Assembly (NCBI GenBank): GCA_017163975.1
Contig: JAFFSR010000301.1
Coordinates: forward strand, 744,001 to 808,000
DNA length: 64,000 bases
DNA from: Anastatus disparis
Taxonomy: Eukaryota > Arthropoda > Insecta > Hymenoptera > Eupelmidae
Direction of reading: 5' to 3'
Within the stretch, counting starts at the first letter, position 1. The number at the start of each line of letters is the position of its first letter. Below the pieces are notes generated by a model. It had not been told where the DNA came from. It saw nothing but the letters and a program-made list of their open reading frames with translations, and made no database searches. The position numbers and the translations under genes are program-made. Shown here in pieces: positions 12,146 to 21,959 of this stretch.

Positions 12146-12895
12146 ACGGAAGTCCGGTCATGACATCTGCAAGTAAGCGAGCGAGCAAGCAACTGAGCGT
12201 GTAACTTGACATGTAAGCAAGCAACTTGACGTGCAAGTTGACGAGTTGTTATCAGCTGATCTCTTCGCCAGGCTCATTTAAATATTTAAACGCAACCTAT
12301 AATACTTGTGTAGTTAATACAATAATTTTTTCCAGTACGATTGATTTGTATGAAGATAAAATAATGTCCTAATTCACAGCCCCTTTAATAATGGTACCAT
12401 CCAAAAGTTAGCTGCGGGTAAAATCAAGAAATTACATGGGTTATCTATTGGGTGGTCCAATTTCTTTGGGTGATCATTGATCGGGGCATTCATCTTAATC
12501 CATAAATTTGTATTAACAAAATTAATTGTTAATATTAAATTTTTTTTACTTTAATTATTTTACAACATTAAAATATTTAAGTAAAAATATAGCATTAATT
12601 TTCATAGTATTATACAAATAAATTCAAGATAATAAAACTTTATATTTACTTTTTCCATTCCTTATAATTATTTTACATTCACAATTACTTTTATAAAATC
12701 CTTACAAAATTAAAGTATATTAAGTGAATAGTAGGTTAAGTTCAAATATTTACATGAGTCTGACGAAGAGCTATCAGCTAATCAGCTGATAACAACTCAT
12801 CAACTTGCACGTCAAGTTGCTTGCTTACATGTCAAGTTACGCGCTCAGTTGCGCGCTTGCTCGCTTACTTGCAGATGTCGTGACCGGGCTTCCGT
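12146..12895. mobile_element. 750-bp foldback MITE inside CR1 copy A
   Basis: Starts ACGGAAGTCCGGTCATGACA and ends with a near-perfect reverse complement. The inverted repeats are about 155 bp and rich in CAAGTTGC/GCAACTTG-like subrepeats. The flanks GGATGCAT (12138-12145) and AGATACAT (12896-12903) agree at 6 of 8 positions, consistent with an 8-bp duplication as made by hAT or P elements. The interior is AT-rich and non-coding. Confidence 0.8.
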
Positions 12896-12914
12896 AGATA
12901 CATGATGTCTCTTA

Positions 12915-14182
12915 GTGCGCTCAGTGATTATGGTATTTTGTTTCCTTTGTAAATTAGTAGTTTTGCGTACAGATGCAGCTCTTCTTTATAAAAAATGTAC
13001 ATTAATTTACGATACGAAATGTTGTGATTACTCTTGGTTTCTTAATAACAGTATCATCGTTTGCTGTGTTGAAGAAAGGCTTTGCAAAAGGAAGCCTATA
13101 GACGATTGCTCGCGAGTATTGGCCACTGACGACATAGTCTCAGCCTTTCCACGGCAATTAGAGTCTCCTCCTTTCAATCAGCGCACGCAAAAAAAAGGGC
13201 GCAGCCTCTCTATAACACTAACTTGAACGTCACCAATGAAAAGCTGTCGTTCAGAGACGAGCCCCTCCTATTCCTCTATTGATAGTACTTTAGTTTCGGG
13301 TGTAGACTGCCATCAACTTGCTCACTTCAGTCCTTCTCGATTGGCTACTGTAGATTCTCCATCTACGCAAGTAAAGCCTTTTGATTCTTGCAGCAAGTCC
13401 TTGAATATGTCGCCACCAGAATATTTTACCACTTTTACAGCCGATTATAATAAGAAATTCGAGCAATAAATGATTGTATCTAATCAGTTGTTGCAGGCGA
13501 TCAACAAATTATTAGAGTCTAATGACAAGATTGAAGCCGAGGTTGGTGCCCTTAAAATTGAACTTGAGGATATGAAGTTATATTTTACAGAGTTGGAAGA
13601 GCAGTACGATGCTCTTTCTGATCGATTAGATCAGCATATCGCCTCTTGTTCATCATCAAGCGTACCTCTGCTACGTGATTCATATGAGATGCTTTTTACA
13701 GGTATTCCTTTGTCTGTTTCGCTAAGCAACTAAGAAATTATTGAAACTGTCCTAGAGGCTATAGGGCTCTATTACGGGGCAGCTTTTCTCATTGAAACTT
13801 GTGAGTGGTTACACACTATTTCTATGGACGTTGATCAGCCTGAGTGCTCCCAGCTTAATAGTTTTCGCTCATTTGTTGGCAGGTTTTCATTAAATGCTAT
13901 TTGTGATAGCATCGTAAAGGCGTCACTTAAACTACATGACCTTTTTGCTCGAAAACTATTTAGCATGGGCGGTAACAAAAAAATTTTTGCTGCGTCAATT
14001 TGGCCTGAAACAGTCTTCACCTTACTTAAATGGCTATCTCAGTTTACAAGGATCTCAATTACTTTCGGTCCATTGTACGCAACTTAACGGTCTGTATGCA
14101 TTTCTCTAAAAACGTTGAATTGATTCCTATTACTAATGAGGCGCAGTTGTCTTCACTTAAGTCTGTTAAAAATAAGAAATGA
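12915..14182 (+). pseudogene. ORF1 of CR1 copy A (broken)
   Basis: Homologous along its length to ORF1 of copies B and C. It has a PHD-like cysteine cluster at the N-terminus (FCFLCK, then KKC, then a CC pair), a Ser/Pro-rich linker, a coiled coil (ELEEQYDALSDRLDQHIASC), and an RRM-like/C-terminal nucleic-acid-binding part (MLFTGIPL, FSLNAICDSIV, KIFAASIWP). In-frame or frame-shifting breaks occur near 13225, 13467, 13731 and 14085. The terminal TGA at 14180-14182 sits where copy B has TGA and copy C has TAG. It cannot make a full protein. Confidence 0.75.
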
Positions 14183-14558
14183 GAACTCTATGGTTCTCTC
14201 GCGATAAGCACTCGCTCTTTTTTTAAATATTTCTTATAATTATAATTTAAACGGCGCATGTTCCAATATAAATTCAAATATTAATTCTTCTTTGAATTCT
14301 ACACATAATGAGAATTCTTTTATTCAATCTAATTCCGAATTTTTTCAAAATTTTGCTATCCCTTTTCTTATCCAAGGCAATATAAGCTTTAAAGTTAAAT
14401 ACTTCAGTGTATCTTATACTTAGTTAATGCTTATATTGTTGTTTACTGAGGAAAGTAATCCCAATCATATTATAATTAGTATTATAATATTATAATATTA
14501 AAGTATTATAGTATTAGTATTACTGTTCTTATAATATTTACATTATTAATACTGTTTG

Positions 14559-14599
<41 letters not shown>

Positions 14600-14734
14600 T
14601 TTTTTTATTCCTTATAGATACAGCGATCTTAATCTCAATCATGTTTCAATTAGCATTACCGTTCTAATATTATTTACATTATTATTACAGTTTATTTTTA
14701 CGTATACACTTTTGTAATTTCTTATGGGCCATAC

Positions 14735-14747
14735 GGGGTTGAATCCC
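14735..14747 (+). terminator. Conserved 3'-terminal hairpin, CR1 copy A
   Basis: GGGGTTGAATCCC, about 20 bases before the (ATCA)n tail. It corresponds to hairpins in copies B (20186-20198) and C (25304-25316). It is probably the recognition structure for the element's own reverse transcriptase. Confidence 0.6.
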
Positions 14748-14932
14748 AATGCCTTAATAAATTGTATTAATCAATCAATCACTCTCTCTCTCACTCTTTC
14801 TCACCCTCTCTCGCACTCTATCGTTCTCCCTCTCTCTCTTCAAGTGAGTATAGTTGGCTGCCTGTTTGTAACGCTCTGCTTGTTTTTGATATTGTTGCTG
14901 CTTAATCCTGCCTACGGGCGTTTTGTTACAGG

Positions 14933-15496
14933 TAACTTGCACGCTAAAATTGCAAGGCATTTGGTGAATAAAAAGGTTTTGGCTGTTTTTTGTGCCTTGC
15001 ATTGGATTTTTTGCTTTTTGTGGTGACAATTTTGAGGAGGTTATGTTGGATTGGCGGTATGGCTGAGAAATTTTATTGACTTTCACGCACCACTGGCTAT
15101 TCTTGGTACTACTATTCGCCGTATTCCATATCAGCCGTTAAGGAAGTTTTCCACTTAACCAACTTCAGTAATCTGCATTCGACTATACGCCACGTTCTCT
15201 CGATCGTCACAGTGTAACTTGTACGCTACAATTGCAAGGCATTTGGTGAACAAAAAGGTTCTAGCTGTTTTTTGTGCTTTGCATTGGATTTTTTACTTTT
15301 TGTGGTGACATTTTTAAGGAGGTTATGTTGGATTGGCGGCATGGCTGAGAAATTTTATTGACCTTCACGCATCACTGGCTATTTCTGGTACTACTATTCG
15401 CCGTATTTCATATCAGCCGTTAAGAAAGTTTTCCACTTAACCAACTACAGTGATCTGCATCCGACTATACGCCACGTTTTCTTGATTATCACAGTG
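14933..15496 (+). repeat. Two tandem 282-bp units in the 5' UTR of CR1 copy B
   Basis: Unit 1 is 14933-15214 and unit 2 is 15215-15496, with about 90% identity by eye. Both begin TAACTTG and end CACAGTG. Copies A and C do not show this duplication. Tandem 5' units are known in other LINEs, where each can act as a promoter monomer; whether these do is inference. Confidence 0.85.
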
Positions 15497-15561
15497 CTTA
15501 CTGCCTACATCTTTACCTCTGATTTTTAGGTTAGTGCTCTCTTATTGTTGCCACGATATGT

Positions 15562-16809
15562 GTGTATGTGATGGTTGTGTGTTTGGTGTGTAAGTGTGAG
15601 ATCATACGTTCTGCGCCTTCACTTTTATTATTACAATGTGCACATTGTAATAATCTTTACCATTTTACTTGCTGCGATTCTACTTGGTTCATAGGTGATC
15701 GTAGAATTGCTTGCTGTGCCCGTTCTACGCGTGCATATAGGCAACGTGACACGTGCATTGAAAGTTTTGCTATTGGATCAGAGCATGAATTCGAGCTCGA
15801 GAGTATCGCATCACCGCTTCCAGTAGGAAAAAGGGGCGTGACTTCGCCTAATACATCTTTGGAACCGCTAACTCGCAAGCTTTGCCCTAGCTTAGGTGGT
15901 AGCTCCTAACACTCTAATCATTCTATATTGCCGGGTGGGGCATCTACGCCTACTTGTCCCTCTTTGCCGTCGCAATACTTGACAGACGCTTCTCTACCTT
16001 CTGTAGCCGCTGTGCTTGATAGTACGTCTCTTTCTCATAAGCATACTGAGTTGGCAGCTAACATCAGGATGAATAATGATACTAACTCTGCTGCTATGCC
16101 TGATAAAATTCCACCACCTTGGTTCTTGGAGTTTAAGGAAGGCCTTGCTATTACTCTTAGTGAGATAACATCAGGTATTAAAGGTATTACTACTAGAATT
16201 GACAATCTTGAATTGGCTGTTAAGAAAGCCAAGGAGGAATGTGCCGCGGATTCTCGGCGTATTGAATCTCGTATTTTGCGCACTGAGTCTGTGTTGTCTC
16301 GTCTTTATAAGGATTCTTGTGAGATCTTGGTCTCGGGTCTGCGGTTAGAAATTGACTCACTGAGTATTGATAATTTTATGAAGATCCTCACTCCCATGGG
16401 ACTCAATATTGATAGATCGCACTTCCTTAGTGTGCGTAAATGGTTGCCTAAAACTGCTGGTGAGGATCGGAACAATGACGAGGTTAAAATCACTAAAACT
16501 TCAGTGGTGGTTCAGTTTTCATCTAGTCACATCCGTGATCGTGTGGTTGGATCGGCTTCTAGACTGCATGATTTTCCATGTAGGCGCATTTTTGGTTGTG
16601 GCGGTAACTCTAAAGTCTTTCTGCGGGCGTTATGGCCTAAAGAGGTATATTCATTGTTGAAAAAGGCTAAGGCGGCTAAGAAGGATCTTAACTATGAGTG
16701 GCCTTTTGTCACTGATTTCAAGGTATATATGAGGCGCACGAAGGACTCTGCTCCTATTCTCATCGCTTCTGAAGCTGATCTAGCTTCTTTACCTCATAAT
16801 AAAAAATGA
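15562..16809 (+). pseudogene. ORF1 of CR1 copy B (one in-frame stop)
   Basis: A nucleic-acid-binding chaperone-type ORF1 of about 415 codons. Residues 7-52 form a PHD-like finger (CLVC, CAHC, H34, C37, then W and a CC pair). A Ser/Pro-rich linker follows. A coiled coil spans roughly the ITTRIDNLELAVKKAKEEC region and is followed by an RRM-like and C-terminal part (CEILVSGL, VVVQFSSSHIRDRV, VFLRALWPKEV). The frame is continuous except for a TAA at 15907-15909, which aligns with a serine in copy C, so a single base change explains it. The ATG at 15562 or the one at 15571 may be used. The ORF1 stop (TGA, 16807-16809) is followed by ORF2 in the same frame. Confidence 0.85.
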
Positions 16810-19800
16810 GTTTTGAAAGACTCGCAGGTTGTTTCGTCCGATGTATTGTCCCCTAGTCATTTAAGTAATGTTTTTTCTCCAAATCCTTTAATTGATTATT
16901 TAAATGTTGCCCACGCAAATTTTAACCGCCTAAAAACTCATTTTAACGAAATTGAATTCCAGTGTAGGTCTAAGGCTTATGATATTTTTGGAGTCACAGA
17001 GACTTTTCTTTCGGATCTAGATTCCACTACCATCATAAATATAAATGGTTATGAGTTTTTCCAGTTGGATAGACAAGGCAAATCGGGTGGTGGTGTTGGT
17101 GCTTATGTTCGTGATACCTTTAAAACCAAAATTCTACATCATTCTAATCCTTCTTTTAATAATACTCCGGAATTTCTCATATTAGATATAAGTATTGGTG
17201 CAAACTCTTTACTTTTCTGTATAGTTTATGTAAGATCTAAGGCTTCTTCGCTCGATAGTCTCTTTAATGTCCTATCTGAGCATACGTATAACTACAAAAA
17301 TATTATAATAACTGGTGATTTCAACATTAATTTAAATAAGTCTTCATACTCGTTCGATGCTCTTCGGTCATGTTTTGATTCTCTATCATTGTTTCTGGTA
17401 CCCTCTAAGGCCACTCACCACGTTTTCACCTTGGATCATGATTCTCACACTTGGCTGGATTTATTTGCCATAAACGATAGGTCAGCTTTTCTAGCGTATG
17501 AAAAGTCAAATGCTCCATTTATTGCTGGTCATGATTTAATTGAAATTAAATTCAAGTTTGCTAAATCCGAAAGGGATGTTAAATCTTTCTTAACTAGAAA
17601 TTTTAGTAATTGTAATACTACTGCTCTTAAACTTGAACTTTCTCAATGTCTATCTTCATGTTTTCCTGCGAGTCCATTATCTACTTTATCTCCTTATGTA
17701 CTGTCAACTCCATTATACTCTACTTACTCAAGTTCAATTACTTTACATCAACCTCTTTCTGAACTGGCTAAATCGAGTGGCCACTTTATTGATGCTAAGG
17801 TTACTAATTTTACCTCTAGTTTTGTTAAAGTCTTCGATAAATTTGCTCCTGTTAGAGTTGTTAAAATTTTACCTAAGCAGAAACCATGGGTTTCTCATGA
17901 TTTACGCTTACTTATGAAACGTCGTGATAACTACTATCGCTTGGCTCGGAGAACTGGTTCGACAGATGACTATGCTCGTTTTAAACAGTTACGAAATGAA
18001 GTCTCTAACTCTCTCTCTAAATCAAAAGATGATTATATAGCTAACAAGCTTTTATCTGCTCCTTCGGCCAAAAATAAACGGTCTGAACTTCGCAAGTTAG
18101 GACTTGCTTCAAATACTCTGCCGTCTCCTCTTAAATATTTTTCTTCATCGACGTTCTTAAAGCATTACACATCGGTTTCATATATTAGCTCTGCTCTGAC
18201 TAATGCTGACATTGACCGTGTTCTCTCCACGCCTCTTAGATCAGATATTCCAGTCTTTGATTTTACTCCAACTAGCTCAAACATTATAGTAAATATTCTG
18301 CGTTCGGCTGGCTCTAAAGCTGTTGGTCCTGACTCTATTTCTGCTGAAATGCTTAAGCTTGTGGACAATTCCATAGCTGATAGTTTAACCTCTATTATAA
18401 ATGACTCTCTTGTTCATGGGTATTTCCTGACAATTTGGAAAAGAGCGTTCCTATTACCATTGTCTAAGCAGATCAAGATCGACAGCCCAACTCAGACTCG
18501 TCCTATTGCCAAACTATGTGAGATCTCTAAAGTTTTGGAAAGGGTGGTACACACCCAGTTTTCAGCTCATCTGGAGTCAAATCTTTTGCTTGATACTTAT
18601 CAAACTGGGTTTAGAAAAGGTCATAGTACTCAAACAGCCCTATTACACTTGTTGGATGATTGTAGGATTGCTATCGATCGCCGTATGGTTACTTTGCTAC
18701 TTCTCTTTGACTTCTCTAAGGCATTTGATAGAGTTCCTTATGTTGATCTGCTTGTCAAGCTACGTTCTAAGAACTGCTCTGATACTGTCATTAAATGGTT
18801 TGCTTCCTACTTATCCGATAGATCTTATTCTGTGATGGATAACTTGAATGATACTTCTGAATGGTCGTCTGTATTGGCTGGTGTTCCTCAGGGTAGTGTC
18901 CTGGGGCCACTATTGTTCTTGGTTTATATAAATGACATTTCTGATGTGTTGTCTTTATCCAAACATATACTCTTTGCAGATGACCTTCAAATTTATAAGT
19001 CCTTCCCACCGGTAAATCTGGTAGATGAGGTAAATCTTATTAATCATGAGATTGCTTCTGTGGTAAAGTGGGCAAATGATAACGGTTTGTTACTGAATGC
19101 GGGAAAAACAAGCCATAATCATTGGTAGTGAACAGTATATCTCTCGATTGAAGGATAATCCTGCTCCTGATATTCTGGTTGGTGATACCATTGTTCCCTA
19201 TTCTTCGGTAGTGAAAAATCTTGGTATATGGATATCTTCCACTCTTGACTGGAATAAGCAAGTCTCTGCGACGATTCGTAAGGTACACGCTACTTTACGG
19301 TCGCTGAAATTTTATAAACATGCTTTGTCTCAGGATACTAGGAAACAGCTCGTCGAGTCCCTTATTTTTCCGCATTTTGATTATGCAGCAGTCACTTATG
19401 ATGATATTCCACAAACACTAAACTTGCGTCTGCATAGAGCCTTAATGCTTGCATTCGTTTTGTTCATGGCCACATAGGTAGCCTTAACAGAGTGACGCCT
19501 TTCCGCCTTCAATATCGTTGGCTTTCGGTTCAAAATAGACGCCTATACTTGAAAATCTCCTTGGCATTCAACATGCTTGCTCATGGTAACCCATCATACT
19601 TAGCCACTAGGTTCGTAAGGCAACATATTAATGCGTCTGTGCGTTCCTCTGTTAAGTTACCACTGAGACTATTTATTTGTCCTAACGTTCGCACGGCTGC
19701 TATGCAGCATTCTTTTGTCTATTCTGCGGCTGACTACTTCAACAAAGAACTCTCTTCATTGGAGTCTTTTACTTCTGAAGATTTTCTCACTTTTAAACGT

Positions 19801-19866
19801 TATTTGTATGAAAGACTTTTATTGAGTGAGTATGAATCATGGCAGCATGAGATGGGTGCTGGCTGA
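16810..19866 (+). pseudogene. ORF2 of CR1 copy B: endonuclease-reverse transcriptase (two frameshifts)
   Basis: Counting from 16813, an APE-type endonuclease occupies about residues 30-260. It has N36 (AHANFN), E63 (VTETF), GDFN at 168-171, HTWLDLF at 212-218 and GHD at 239-241. The reverse transcriptase follows, with GPDSISAEM, RPIAKL, FDFSKAFD (about 631-638), GVPQGSVLGPLL and FADD at 721-724 (18973). A frameshift near 19108 moves the frame, and another near 19440 moves it again; the protein then ends at TGA 19864-19866. There is no in-frame ATG before 17914 (codon 368), so the endonuclease cannot start at an AUG of its own. The frame is shared with ORF1. Confidence 0.9.
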
Positions 19867-20185
19867 TCTTATCAGCTGGTCACTATTAATGGCATAGCGT
19901 CTTGTGATTTACTAAATTTACGCATTTTTGTCCTAATATACTTCTGTTTGAAATTACTTAAATTACTCAACTTTAATTTTAACTAGAATTAAAACTTATG
20001 TTAGTTACCTTTAAACACTTGAATTTAAAAACTTTAAAAACTTTACGAGCATACTATACTCACTTGTTAAATCTACACTATTCTTACTATTATTTTTTGC
20101 TTTTATTGTTAATTGATTTGAAATATTAATTTGAAACATTATTATTATTGTTATTCGTCATTGTATTTTCTTATTGTGCCAGACA

Positions 20186-20198
20186 GGGTGTTTACCCC
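20186..20198 (+). terminator. 3'-terminal hairpin and short tandem tail, CR1 copy B
   Basis: GGGTGTTTACCCC folds into a 4-bp stem. AATAAA follows at about 20205, then (TGTCTA) repeats to about 20236. The position equals that of the hairpins in copies A and C, although the sequence differs. Confidence 0.6.
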
Positions 20199-20236
20199 AA
20201 GGCCAAATAAAGTTTGTCTATGTCTATGTCTATGTC

Positions 20237-20287
20237 TCTCGCTTTCTCTCTCTCTCTCTCTCTCTCTTCCTCTCTCTCTCTCTCTCT
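20237..20287. repeat. (CT)n tract between CR1 copies B and C
   Basis: Nearly pure CT repeat joining the 3' tail of B to the 5' end of C. A similar tract lies at 14782-14840 between A and B. Confidence 0.9.
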
Positions 20288-20721
20288 AAGTGAGTATAGA
20301 AACATCTTCTCTCTGTAGCTCTTGTTTTATCTAGACTTTGTACTCTGCATTCATTGCCTGCGGGCGTTTTGTTTCAGGAAACTGCAAGCGCACTTTGCAG
20401 AGCACAGACTGATCTAATTATCAATATTGTTGTTGAGCTCTGCAAAATACAATCAAGCTATAAACTTTGGCCGTGCTCATTTTGAGGTTAGAGAATATCT
20501 ACAATTTGGAGGTTAGTTTCTTCAAGTCTCGCTTCTGGTGGCATTTTCAGATATACAAGCCCAGGAAACTTTATCATATGATTGGCAATTTCTACCTTGT
20601 CGACTGTTGATCTACTCTCTTTTACTATATGTAAGTACCATCTATTTGTAAGATTAATTAGAGTACAGACTGGGAGGTGACTCTCTTGTAGTGTCGTGTC
20701 ATATTGTTGCGTTCGTCGAGC

Positions 20722-21959
20722 ATGGTAAGTTGTGCATTTTGCGAATCAACTATTCTTCGCACTGATACCTCGCGTCTATGCAAAAACTGTTCATCAATTT
20801 ACCATCTTCATGTAATAAGGCGTGGTTTGGTCTTAATAATTCTTTTGCCTGTTGCACAAAACGTAAGATTGTCAGAAACAATTCTACGGGGAGTAGTCCA
20901 CGCGCCTCATCCACTGACAGTATATTTCACGTCTCGTCGCAACCATTAAACTCATCAGAGTCCAATCAAGGCTCTCAAAAAAGAGGCGCAGTCTCCCCGC
21001 TCCATCAATTTGAGCCATCACTTAGGCGACGCTGTCGTTCAGAGTCAAGCTCCTCCCACTCCTCTACTGATAGTCATTCTGCGTTGGGCGGTCATTTGAA
21101 ACTGGCCCCTCCCTCTCGTTCTAAGCTATTGGGCACAGACGATATTTCTTTACAAATTAGACCTCAGGCAATTTCTACATCTAATACCGCAAATATGTCT
21201 AATGAGGAATGGCTGGTGAATTTCAAGGCTGACAACGACAAAAAGTTTGCTCAACAGATGGAGAAGACTGATATGCTGCTTCAGATGACTTCTCAACTTG
21301 TCGGTGAAATGTCTTCTCTTCGAACTGATATTGGAGATTTGAAGCAAGCTCTCGTTGACATAGAGAAACGTCAAGACTTGCTGTCTGACCGCTTAGACCA
21401 GCATATAGCCTCTTGTGTAGGGTCTTCTTTATCTCCAACTTCTCTCCTACTTGACACCTATGAGGTTTTATTCACGGGCATACCATTGGCTGTCTCCAAA
21501 AGTGACAAGGACATTATAAATACTATTCTAAAAGCCATTGGTTTAGAGCAGGCCTGCTCGTCGTTGTTAGAAACTCGAGAGTGGCTCCCTGCAATTCCGA
21601 TGGATGTCGACGAGGCGGGTCCAGCTCCGAAGTCTGATGTGCGTGCTGTTGTGGGTAGATTCTCGTCGGATGCCATCAGAGACATGATAATTGCTAAATC
21701 AAGCAACCTGCGTGATTTTCCTGTCTCCAAGCTTTTTGGAATCAGAGGCTCAAACAAAATCTTTGCACGACCTATATGGCCTAAGCCGGTGTTTGAGCTC
21801 TTGATTAAAGCTAATGCGGTTTATAAGGAGCTAAACTACCTACGACCTATAGTTCGAAACTTAACGGTTTGCATGCGCCCGTCAAAGGAAGCGGGTCTCA
21901 TTCCTATATTAAATGAGGCACAATTGAATGATCTTGTGCCCAACAAAAATAAAAAATAG
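20722..21959 (+). pseudogene. ORF1 of CR1 copy C (one frameshift)
   Basis: The ATG at 20722 begins MVSCAFCES, the first cysteine pair of the PHD-like finger. A one-base shift between about 20804 and 20820 moves the rest into another frame (from SSCNKAWFGLNNSFACC on), which is then open to the TAG at 21957-21959. The Ser-rich linker, the coiled coil (DIEKRQDLLSDRLDQHIASC) and the C-terminal part (VLFTGIPLAV, KIFARPIWPKPVF) match copies A and B. Otherwise intact, about 410 codons. Confidence 0.85.

Larger units (their letters stand above)
11717..14781 (+). mobile_element. CR1-like non-LTR retrotransposon, copy A (internally deleted)
   Basis: The 5' end block, ORF1 and the 3' terminal hairpin with (ATCA)n tail are all shared with copies B and C. 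ORF2 breaks off soon after its start (about 14400), so most of the endonuclease and the whole reverse transcriptase are missing. The 5' region also carries a 750-bp foldback insertion (12146-12895), and a (TA)n run lies at 14563-14599. The copy ends AATCAATCAATCA and passes directly into the CT tract in front of copy B. Confidence 0.8.
14841..20236 (+). mobile_element. CR1-like non-LTR retrotransposon, copy B (nearly full length)
   Basis: About 5.4 kb. It holds the 5' intron-like block (14844-14931), two 282-bp tandem 5'-UTR units (14933-15496), ORF1 (15562-16809), ORF2 with endonuclease and reverse transcriptase (16810-19866), and a 3' UTR ending in a hairpin and (TGTCTA)n. It begins immediately after a CT tract, and its 3' tail runs into the next one. 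It differs from A and C in its 3' tail, so it is a related but separate subfamily. Damage is light: one nonsense codon in ORF1 and two frameshifts in ORF2. Confidence 0.9.
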
